Shown piece after piece: positions 36,905 through 46,924 of a stretch of 64,000 nucleotides of DNA (positions are counted from its first letter, which is position 1; every line of letters begins with the position of its first letter). The stretch comes from Cyanoderma ruficeps (Eukaryota > Chordata > Aves > Passeriformes > Timaliidae): contig VZDJ01007747.1 of NCBI GenBank assembly GCA_008694505.1, positions 14,536,059 through 14,600,058 on the forward strand, in the 5' to 3' direction. The position numbers and the translations under genes were made by a program. Under the pieces are notes generated by a model. The model made no database searches. It was not told the origin of the DNA and worked only from the letters and a program-made list of their open reading frames with translations.

Positions 36905-37112
36905 ACACACACCCCCCACAAAAAAAAAAACCAACCAAACAAAAAACACAATCAAACAAACAAACAACACCAAAAAAACACCCACCCAAACAAAAAACCA
37001 ACCAAACAAAAAAACCCCTAGAAAACCCCAAACAAACCAAAAAACCTGACCACCAAAAAAGCCACAAAAAAACAAAAGACCCCCCAAAACAAACAAAACA
37101 CCAAAAAAACCT
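36905..37112. repeat. A/C-only low-complexity tract (about 208 bp)
   Basis: The plus strand is nearly free of G and T over about 208 bases. It is made of CAAA, CCAA, AAACCCC and CCAC units without a fixed period, so it is not a clean microsatellite. Open frames on both strands (70 plus, 68 minus) are by-products of this composition. Similar shorter tracts lie at 16.9, 42.7, 46.85 and 47.5 kb. I associate such tracts with songbird genomes, but that is recollection and not shown here. Confidence 0.93.
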
Positions 37113-37114
37113 CT

Positions 37115-37750
37115 ACTTTAGACTCAGTATGATCCTTATATTTCATGTAGAGTAAACATCCTGTACAGACAAGAAATTATTAAATATTTACCTTAAAGAA
37201 TCAGAATATAACTGCCCTTGCTTTCATTTGTGTTGGGGTAGCTGTGAGCAACACCATGGGAAATAAAATGACTGTTTAGCTGAATGTTGTGTAGTAGAAG
37301 TCAAGAGGAAAGTAATGGAGAAAATCCGTAGTTTTTTAAACAGGTTTTCTAGAGCAAAGATCTAGTGATTTTATTTCTTCTTGTCCCATCCATTGAGGGT
37401 CCTGGCCTGCTGTATAGTTAACTATAGAGCAAGTTAATTATAGTTAATTATTGTGCAAGAAGTATCGGGTTGATTTATATGGGGCCCCGTGTGGGGGAAG
37501 GAAAGGACATTTCCTACTTGATGACTTGTTCGGTATATGGGTTTGGGACATTACTTGCGTTTTTGTTGCTTCTTTCAGTGTTTGAAAGTTGGAAAATGTT
37601 TCAAGGTCTGGTAAAACTTGGATGAGATTAAGAGATTATAGAAATATGTTAAGTTTTGAGGACTCATAGTAGAAAAATAAGTGACCTTCTGGAGAACAAT
37701 GGCCAGAAAAGCCAGAAGAGTAGGTTAAATAACTCACTAGAGGAGGATGG
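37115..37750. other. Non-coding stretch with homeodomain-like cluster
   Basis: No gene. The 14-bp palindrome TATAGTTAACTATA at 37,413-37,426 is followed by two TAGTTAATTA-type units to 37,456. This gives a tight group of TTAAT/ATTAA cores that resemble HNF1 or homeodomain half-sites. Confidence 0.5.
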
Positions 37751-37755
37751 AGTGG

Positions 37756-37770
37756 GCACCAGATGGCACC
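37756..37770 (+). promoter_or_regulatory. Candidate CTCF site 1
   Basis: GCACCAGATGGCACC fits the 15-base CTCF core CCASYAGRKGGCRSY at every position except the first. CTCF blocks cohesin loop extrusion and sets domain borders, with orientation deciding direction. The match is good for a by-eye hit, but occupancy is unknown. Confidence 0.4.
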
Positions 37771-37849
37771 CTTTTCCCATAGCAAACTTGGAGTTGATGG
37801 ATGGCAGGGCATCAAATAGTTCTGATAGGCTTCCAAAAGCTTCCTTTTA

Positions 37850-38170
37850 TTGACATCACCATTCTCTCCCCACAGTAGCTTCTCGCTTATCCTTTCTTTG
37901 GTTTTGGAGTTGTTGGCTTTGGGTCAGCAATTTGGGAGGCAGCAGATGCTGTGGTGGATGCGAGGCTGCCAGGGTGCTGGATGGCTTGTTGGTCACGAGG
38001 TGACACCGATGGCCACTTCCCCAGAGCTGCCAGAGGGCAGAACCGAGCAGGCAACAAATGTCTGCATCAGATGGAGAATGTGTGGGAAGCTAAGGGAGAG
38101 GATAGCAGCAAAAGGATAGGGGAGAAAGGAGGAGTCAGGAATTTATCAAAAAGGGGTAAATAACTGAAAA
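37850..38170. other. Local GC-elevated stretch around CTCF-like motifs
   Basis: GC content is visibly higher than in the flanks, with scattered CpG. It includes GTCAC-GAG-GTGAC, a perfect inverted repeat near 37,993-38,005. Overlapping open frames of 89 and 70 codons on the plus strand show no recognisable protein features. The texture suits an insulator or enhancer more than an exon. Confidence 0.35.
38027..38041 (+). promoter_or_regulatory. Candidate CTCF site 2
   Basis: CTGCCAGAGGGCAGA retains the central CCAGAGGGCAG of the CTCF core, with about three mismatches at the flanks. It lies some 270 bp from the stronger match and in the same orientation. It is weaker than site 1 and could be chance. 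Confidence 0.3.
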
Positions 38171-38889
38171 TCAATTCTGTGGAAGGGAAATAACATGGAG
38201 AAGCATATAGATAAGGATACTATATAATAAATTTGAAGCAAAGAAAATTATGGATAAAAGAAAGGGTGAATGTTTTGTCTGCTTCTCTTTACTTGAGTTT
38301 CAAGAAAAGCACCAAAAAAAATTACAAAGAAAGCAAATAGTCAAAAGAGAAGAAAGAAAAATATTGAACTGATTTTCTCTTAATTTTTTTTATGGGCAGT
38401 TTCTGGAGAAGCTACTTTAGGCTGTAGTGTGGGAAGAGAGAAGAGACAGTTGAATGAAACAGCATTGGATAGCTGATTATATTGATGTTTTTTCATTTGC
38501 CCAGCGTAGCTTAAACCCCTGGTTGTTCATGATTATAGAGCAGTAGCTTTTCCATCTGATAGCCGAGATTGTGCTCTCCAGATTTGCATCTCCCCACTTT
38601 GAATGGCACAGTTGCTTTTGACACTTTTCCAGAGAGACTGTAAACACTGAAGCTGCCAAGGCAAAATGCGTTCTGAACCTATAGTTAAAAACATCTTGTT
38701 TCCAGGTAGTACATCTTGCTGAATCCTGAAGCATGTAATATGAATTGCTTTGGAAAGCATTTTGTATCCTTAAGATAGAAAAGCATATTTCAGCATCTGA
38801 TAACTATAAAGAAACTTTCAAGGCTGCTGACCCAGACGCTTTAAAATAGGCTTGAATTTAGTTAAATTTTATTTCAGGCTGCTTTTACT

Positions 38890-39095
38890 GACCTTCGCTC
38901 CCCTTCTCCCCTTGCATATTCCCTTGGTGGTCTTTCAAAAGCCAGGTGTCTGGGATTGTCTCCAGCCTGCTCTGAAAGCACCCCAGGCCTTGGATTAATA
39001 CGTGAGGGCTGCCTTTTATTGAAGTCCATCCATTTACATAACGTCTGCTCAGTCGAACCCACTTGCAATGTACAGCCAAGCTGAACCAAAACCTC
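38890..39095. promoter_or_regulatory. Candidate conserved non-coding element
   Basis: Balanced, non-repetitive sequence with a D-box-like TTACATAAC at 39,034-39,042, the type bound by PAR-bZIP and C/EBP factors, and a GGATTAATAC homeodomain-like core at about 38,991-39,000. It stands out from the AT-rich flanks. Minus-strand open frames (71 and 64 codons) overlap in different phases, which argues against coding. Conservation is untested. Confidence 0.28.
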
Positions 39096-39568
39096 AGCAG
39101 GTCAGTAGTGCATGGTCCTGGATTTTACTGAATTTAACTTAAAGTGTTATTGCAATGAAAACCGATGAATATTGCAAAGGTGGTTTGGATTTCTGATTCA
39201 CAGAGGGATCTGGTAGAAATCTTTGATCTTTGTGTAAAAGAACTAGAGGAAGGAGAGTATTTGTAAAAATGTGTTCCTGCTTAAAGGGTGTGAGTATAGA
39301 TCCAATATCAGGGTGAAAATTTCATTATGTATACATGGCATGACAGTATATCACTAAAATTAAAACTACTTCCTTTAGCACATAAAACTGACTTACCTGG
39401 ACTGCATCAAGGTAATTCTGTTATTCCAGGTTCTCACTCTGAAAGCATTACTACTACATAAAAACCCTTCAGCTCTCATTTTCTAAATGTAGTTCAGAAC
39501 TACTGATGTCAAAATCTAAACAAATAAATTTCTTGTTATCTTTTTAAAGCAAATTAAATTCTGGATTT

Positions 39569-39600
39569 TGTGTGTGTGTGGTTGGTTGGTTGGGTGGTTT
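39569..39600. repeat. GT / GGTT simple repeat
   Basis: A TG dinucleotide run changes into GGTT tetranucleotides and then GGGTGG. It is an ordinary compound microsatellite. Confidence 0.9.
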
Positions 39601-42600
39601 GACCTTTTCTGATGATTCCAATTGTCAACTTTTACAACTTGGCATTGTTTTTTTATTAGAGTCCTTCTTGATCTTGTTGAAAGTGGGTCACAGGACTGGC
39701 TGGCTTAGGAGTGAAAGGAACAGCTATGAAAATAGTGAGCCCTGCTTAGACTGTGTGTTCAAAATATTCACACTGCAATTTGGAAACAGGAAGTATTATT
39801 AGTGATTTTTTTGGCTAGGGGTGATATCCAAGTTCTTCTCCCTGATTCGCACTTGAACTGTGAGTAAACAAAGTACAGACCTTTATGAAAATAAAAATGA
39901 TTAGGCAAAAGAGACATGTTTTAGAATACCTTTTTTATCACAAGTTTCTTTGAACAAAGTGACCTAGTATGAATCTATTAGAAGAGCTTTATTTTTCCAG
40001 TGTTGTTCTCTGCTACTTCTTGAGTTTTTTTACATGGAAACACAGTGTTTGAGTGATCAGAACAGTTTGACGCCAGAACTTACATGTGTAATATTCTTGG
40101 TACTTACACAATTTATCACTGCTTCATTGCCCTGATGAGGAAATAGTTGTTCCCTCTCCTTTATGTAAGTAATTCACATATTTATATGTTTCTTTAGGCT
40201 GGAGTACTGTATTAATAAACTCTTGATACAAGACTATTCTAGGTCTTAGTACACCGTGCTATTGTGTATGGTCCTTCAGTGACTCAAAAAATTATAGTGA
40301 TTACTTTTATTACCATTTCTAATTCAACAGGACCATTGTCCTGTTGATACAGGTTATCTGACTTGCAGTTTTTAATTTTATAGACATTTCAATCATGTAC
40401 ATGCAAAAATCACAATTTTCTGTTGCTGTGTTTTGACCCTGAGTTATCTTTTTCACCTTGTAAGTTACGGGGTTTTTCCATGAATTCAGAAACTTTTGCT
40501 GTGTTTTCTTTAGAATTCCAAGATTTTGGTGTCTGGCAGATATGAATTAAACAGACTCATTAGGAATACCCTAAGAACACTCTATTTGTTCTACACCTTT
40601 TTTATCTACATTTTATTGTAAAATCTGAAATATGTAAATAGTGAAGTTATACTAAAAGTTTTCAAAAAGAAGGGAGTATAGAAATTATTAGATTGAACAG
40701 CTAATCAGGTCTAATATGAGGAAGAAAATTGCATGAGATGGGTGACAGATTGAGTCTTATTTCTCTCTTAAAGTAAATGGTTAGGCTAAGAAGAAAAACT
40801 TCAAACCTTAAGATGGATTATAAAAAGAGGTGAATGTTTCTAAATACAGATGTGTGAAGGTTGTAAATACTAAAAATGGTACTTAAAAGGTTGTGTAATA
40901 GTGACAAGGAAAGAAACAAATCAAAATAACTTGTGGATTGGAATAAAAATTCACTGTATATTGAGAAATAGAAATATTGATTAGGGGAATTGTTATTACA
41001 GGACATCATGCTGCTCACTGATTTATGGTTCAGCATGGTGTAGAGTGGAAAGCACAGACAATATTGGAGTCCTTGATGGTATTCTGTAGATTTGGGTTTT
41101 TTCTTGTTTAACCACGCTGAAGATATCTCAAAGTATCTCAAAGCAAAGGTAAATGCTAAAGAAATTTCTATGCTCTTTGCTAGATTTTAAAGTTACTAAA
41201 AGGGAAAGCTCTTCAGGAAGGAGGTATCTCCTCTCTAAAATGTTCTGCCAATACCAAAAAATGTCTGAATGACAAAATAAATGTTTTACATCTTAATATT
41301 TTCATTATGGTTAGCAAGCAAGGAACAAGCAGTGATTTTTTTAGGAGCAAGACTCGAGTTAATCATGTAGGTCAAGATTTGGTGGTGATGCACCTTTTGT
41401 GTCCAAGGCAGGAGGGATGCTTTGCCTCTCAAAACACTCCACTTGGCTCACAGTTTGGTGCTGGTTGTATCACTGCTTTTGGTTGTCAGGAGCCCAGTGT
41501 GCCCAAATAATCCTCCTTTGCCAGTGGCTGCTGAAAAGAGCTGTCTAGAGTTATTGGCATGGACTGTGGTGGAAGTTTTCCAGTGCATGATGGTGATGGC
41601 TTTACACCAGCTTTGGCCAGCATCTTCAGCACAAATGGTCTATGAAGTTTCCATTACCTTCTGTAAACGCCGAGGCCCTATTTCACTGCCACCTGCCAAT
41701 CACAATGTCACCATCTGTCATGAGAATTAGTTATGACCTGCAGTGTTTTATATAATACAGTGACACTTTACTCTTCCTATCACTTCTGCTGCGGTTTCCT
41801 TCCCTGAATAGGCTGGTTGGAGCTTATCTGACACATCTTGGTTTGCAAACCTCTGAAAAAAACCACGTCAATTACTGGTAGCTGATAATATGTTAGGAGA
41901 AGGTGAGTATGGAGAACGCGGTCGGTGCCATTTCAGAAAACTTAGAGAATAACTGACAAAAAAAAATGGAATTGTTGTAATACTCTTGGAAGTTTAGTTG
42001 TGCGGACATATCTTGCTGCTGCTGAAACACACCACAGCCCTGGTTTCAAAATGAACTTTAAAGAGATGTGCTTTTTCCTTGTATTTCACTGATGTGAATT
42101 GTAGTTAAAAGTAAAAATTTCTGGGTTCAATTAGGTGAAAATATCTGCTACAGAGTGTTCAAGGAAAGTTTGAATTTGTGAAGATTAGCCTGAGGGAAAG
42201 GACTTGGACAGAAGTTTGGTCATTTAAAATTTATTGATCAGACAGAAAGTGATAAACCATTTTGACTAATGGTGTAAAGGAGGGAAATGCTAGTAGTAAG
42301 TGGGTCATTGGTATTTGAGAAGGGGAGGTTTTTGTTGCTCATCTGGCACAGATTCCTGGCTACCTTTAGGCTGATTTCATGAAGTGGAGAAGTCTTCAGT
42401 CGGAACTTCAAGAGAAGGACACTTGTGACTCAAAGAAATAAATGCGTTTGACCAAGTATTTTGTGATTTGAGTTTAGCTGAAAGGATCATATCTAATGGA
42501 AATCAGACCTGCTCTCCAAATATTTGGGTTTTGACAGAAGTACCTAAAGCTCAGAAACTAATTTCTTTTGTTTATTATTGCTTGATAATCTGGCAAAGTT

Positions 42601-42612
42601 CAAGAGATGATG

Positions 42613-42768
42613 GGGTGGGTTTTTTTGGTTTTTATAAATAACGCAATATAAATAATAAGGGAAGGAGCTATGAAAGCATTCTCTTTTCTGAAGGTTTTTT
42701 CTTCGGTGTGTGGGGTTTTTCAGGAATTGGTTTTTGATGGTTTGTTGGGGTTTTATTCTTTTCTTTTT
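42613..42768. repeat. G/T-rich low-complexity patches
   Basis: Two patches (42,613-42,637 and 42,696-42,768) consist mainly of GGGTTTTTT, GGTTTTT and GTTTG units. They are the opposite-strand equivalent of the A/C tract at 36.9 kb. Confidence 0.75.
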
Positions 42769-42880
42769 TTACATGTTAGCACTAATATTGGGAATCATGA
42801 AACAGTTTTAAGTGGGAGTACTGCAAAGCAGGAACCCTGATTTAGCCACTTGAAAGGACATGTATATATTGTAAACAGGA

Positions 42881-42917
42881 AGCTTATGTATAGAACAGTA
42901 GCTTATGTATAGACAGC
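42881..42917. repeat. 19-bp tandem duplication, two copies
   Basis: AGCTTATGTATAGAACAGT is followed at once by AGCTTATGTATAGACAG, which has a one-base deletion. It is a recent-looking slippage duplication. Confidence 0.85.
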
Positions 42918-45203
42918 AGCCAGTTAGAAATGCAGTACAAAAACAATCTATTTCAAAGGGCTGAAACACGCACAAATGAAGTATACAACTTTAGACATTT
43001 TAAGTGGTTGTGTTTCAATCTGTAAAACAAATTTTGTTTCCATAGTAGGAATACTTGATAAAAGGTACGGGTTTTGATGCACTGGATTTAAATTAGTAAC
43101 GTTCCAAAATATTCTGTATTAACTTCTTATCTGTCAAAAAAAATTGTCTTTAAGTAAAATTTATTGTAGCATGTTGCCATTTTGGTGATATAAAAATTGC
43201 TTAGCAGATTGTGTAACAATATTTAATTTTTTCTTTGTGCTGCACAAAACTCAGTAATTACAAGAGGGTTTTTTTTAATATGTATTAATAAGGCATGAAA
43301 ATTTCCTCCTCCACCCTTTTTTGTAATCTTTGAGTCATATTGTCAGTTTTCACATTTTCTAAAGCCTGCTTATGGAGGAGATTTTTGTTGTGTTTGGGGT
43401 AAGACAAGAAGGTTCTAGAGATACTTAGGAACTGAAAAAGTGCCAGTCTATATCAAGAGCAGACTCAACAATGTGACAGTGGAGGAAAATTGAGCTTATA
43501 TTATCCTGAGAACAAGTATTTTGAAATGAAAAAAATGTATGGAACTTCCTAATAGAGAAATCCTAGAAGTAGCCAAGCTCAAGGAGGTTGGGTTGTTACT
43601 GTTTTTCTTGGCTGGTGTTGACACTGTGTAGCAAGAACTGAGGGATGGGTGAAGCTGAAAGTCATGGGTCCCAAGTAGAAACTTGCGTTCAATCTGGTTT
43701 TTGCAGGATGAAATATAATACATACATATTTCAAGGCAGAATGTGTGAGGTTGACACTGAAAAAAACCCATCACACTTAGATTGCATATTTTAAATATCG
43801 ATGAAACAGTGGTACAGTATTGCAAGAGAGTGGAAAACTGCCTTCAAGAAGTAGACTCTTAAAATTCAAACTTGGGTAGCTATGATCGATATTCTGTTGG
43901 AACAATTGAGTTATTTTTCCGTGTCTTGTTTTGCGTGGGCTAACTTTAGGGGTAGTAATGATCTCAGATTAAAAGCTGAATTGAATGCATGGCTCACATA
44001 GCAAAAAAAAGGCTGGATTTTTCTCTCTGCTACGTAAGTCTGGGTCTTATTTTACTTTAAGTTAAAATTTTTTTCAGTTGTAGTGAAAGTACATGTTGGA
44101 TATCAACCCCTTACAGTTGAAAAGGTTTTAACAGCTAGTAGGAGGAAAATACTTGATATCCCCTGTTTCAGCCTTTGGTCCTTTAGAATCACGGCCATGC
44201 ATGGCAACAGAGCTCAGCTGTTAAATAAGGTTTGTGCAGGAGCAGGTGGGAGGGCACAAGAAGTGACCAGAAAAAGTGTCAAGTGAGTGAAAAAATAATG
44301 TGAGGTTGTTGGTTTGGAGTGTTGGGTGACATGGGCATAGTGCTTAGCTTTACCTTTTTACTATTTGCTAGGAAAATTTATTAAAGAGCTTTTTGAAGAG
44401 ACTAAAATTCTTTGTGACAGGTTATTTAGTGTCTGGGTGTATTGCTTTGTTTTTGTTTATTTTTTTTAGGGGGACTAGGAATTAAATTGTTTCTATGTGT
44501 GCTGGTATATTTTTCGGGGGGATCAAAGAGGTGCCTTTATCATATTCCTTCAAAGGTGTTTTAGAGCGAACTGACTTATTTTTATTATCTACAGAATTTC
44601 CAACTTTATACAAATAATACCAATATTCATAGTATATTTTATGCTATTAAAAAAGCCTCTTACAGCATCTCAGGATTTTCTGTTAGTGCTTAATTTTGGT
44701 GTATTTAGCACTGCTGTACATTAAGACACTTCTGCTCTGTTTTCTATATACAGAATTTCACAATGCTAATGATCACATGTGGTTATAGGTAACTAAGGCG
44801 GGTTTGCATCTTAGACTGTGGAATATCTGGCTATAAGAGTTTTTTATCACTTTCCAGTTCCTAAACACTTCTGTTCACTACTCTTTTTATTTTAGTTTTT
44901 GTTCTTATTGTAAAGCTGTGTATCTGAATTGATTAACATCTCAATGACGCTTTTGTACCTAAGATTAGCCAATTGTGTGGAATAAAGCAGACTGCTGTGT
45001 GCAATTTTTTTTTGTTATCCTTTATGTATTCTGTAAAAACCTACTTTCATTTCTTTCATGAAAATGAATACTGTAAGCTTTAAAAATTAAACCAGACCAC
45101 CAAACGATGCCACAACGATTTGTTTAATTCAGTGACATTGTTTAAATGGTTACTTGAGCCAAGCGGTTGCTTGAGTCATGTAGCAAGTTCATATTAATGT
45201 ATG

Positions 45204-45221
45204 TGCATATGTACATATGCA
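45204..45221. repeat. 18-bp perfect palindrome
   Basis: TGCATATGTACATATGCA reads the same on both strands and sits inside alternating purine-pyrimidine sequence. It could extrude a small cruciform or simply reflect a decayed TA/CA microsatellite. Confidence 0.9.
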
Positions 45222-46845
45222 TGTAGTCATTTCAGCTGTTAATTGAAGGTAATAAAGTTTAAATTGACAGTACAGCAGAATAAGCAGCACAATCCACAAG
45301 CACTTGAGTTTTTTGACCAGAAAGTGTTTTGTATCCTTGCAGTGATCCAGTGTAGAGACCGTATTGTAAACTTGACCAAAGCTACTGAGTCACACAGGTG
45401 GTTCTGACTTTCTGATCATAAGGTCAGAGTTTGAGTGAAGTTGGAGATAGCAAAAATATTTTCATTTTTACTGAGACAGCAAAGACCTCTCAGCCGTTGC
45501 TGTGTAGTTAATGTTTTCTGAGTGGTCTCCCAGAGACAAAGTACTTCTTCGTTACAAATCCATTACTGCTGTTCCCCATGGTCTGACAGCCCCGTGCCCT
45601 TCAAAAGAAGGAGAGCAATGAAATACGTCACATGCTCTAAGTGTCCAGTTGTCTTCTCTGGCCAAGTAAGTGAAAAAATGATGATGTGGAAGATCTTAAA
45701 GCAAAATCCTTCCCTTTCAGAAAATTTCCTGCTTCTGTTTACCGAATTGATCTGAGTGAAACATGCGGTGTGTGTATAATTTACAGTGCAAGATGAAATT
45801 GTCCTGAAGAAAATACTATTTGCCTATGGCAAATGCAACAAAATATTCTGTATGGCTTATCTTTTAAAAAGTGCAATGTTTTTAATACATATTGCTGCAA
45901 GAAAACAGGAGATTTCATCAGGAGTTAAGAATCTATCTGAGCTGTAAACTCTAAGATAATTAGAATAATTAATCTCTAACCTAGCATGTTGCTACTGTGT
46001 AGTTAGTTAATGTGAGGTAGTCGTGTTTCTTTGGTAAGTAGGTGATTTAGAAATAACGTGTCAATTAATTTGGGATATTCTAGAAGAATGCTGGATATGA
46101 AATTCCAAATACATAGATATCAGAGAAAACCAAGAGAATTAATCAGCTGTTCGAAAACATTCTAAGATGCTTTTAAAAAAGCATTACAAATAAGAAAAAA
46201 ATCAAGAATAGAATACTGGTGGAGTAAATAAACATTATTTCCAATTTTAAATTGTTTTCATCGTGATATAAACATACCCCAAGATATACTGGGCAGCTTG
46301 TTTATTAGGTACTTTCATTGAACTAGTAACAGATGTTAGGCCTTTCAGGTGGAGATGGGTGATGTTAGCTTTATATAAAACCAATTCTATTTAAGTCTTC
46401 TATATTTTGAAAAGCAGAGTACACAATTTCAAGATACTGTATTTCTTGCATCTGGCACATTCTTGGTTTTGAGGTGTGTGGAAAGGAATGTTAAATACCA
46501 GCTCATTCAGTGTTTACTAGTTGTTTGGGTAAAATGAAGCATGTATCACCTGAAATAAATATTAATATTAAAAATCAAACAGATAATTAGCATTTAAAGA
46601 TATTACATTTTCTCTGTAGAATACAGTAAAAGAATTATGGACTTTGATTCTTTTCATGCCTGCTGCTGAGTTTATTAAAATAACCTTTCATCCTGGTTTC
46701 TCCATTTATGAAAAAGGAATGGTCCCACTCCTGGTCAAGTGCTCTGATGCTTGTGGAACATCAGTCTGCTTTGTGTGTGTGTGTTCAGTGTTATCCCTAT
46801 GATACTGAGAATTCCTTCAGGGGAATATATTTTGCAATGACAAGT

Positions 46846-46921
46846 TTTTTTGTTTGTTGGTTTGGGTTTTTGCGGGGGGTGGGGGGGGGTGGTTTGTGGG
46901 GTTGTTTTGTTTTGTTTTGTT
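46846..46921 (+). repeat. G/T-rich low-complexity tract with G-quadruplex potential
   Basis: GTTTG and GGGTTTTT units surround G6, G9 and G4 tracts (46,874-46,879, 46,881-46,889, 46,898-46,901), then three GTTTT units. The G-tracts meet a quadruplex pattern on the plus strand. The composition also produces long open frames on both strands that should be ignored. Confidence 0.85.
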
Positions 46922-46924
46922 ACA

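Larger units (their letters stand above)
38170..42600. other. AT-rich non-coding stretch
   Basis: No supported exon. Frames of up to 107 codons (40,818-41,141, minus) and 102 codons (41,422-41,730, plus) have no recognisable features. A short GT/GGTT simple repeat and one possible conserved element are listed separately. Confidence 0.6.
42770..46845. other. AT-rich non-coding stretch
   Basis: No exon supported. The longest frame is 109 codons on the minus strand (43,496-43,825). A 19-bp tandem duplication at 42.88 kb and an 18-bp perfect palindrome at 45.2 kb are listed separately. Confidence 0.6.

Noticed and set aside
37153..37175. GTAAACATCCTGTACAG, similar to the miR-30 seed region
   Set aside because: Similarity stops after about ten bases and no miRNA-type hairpin surrounds it.
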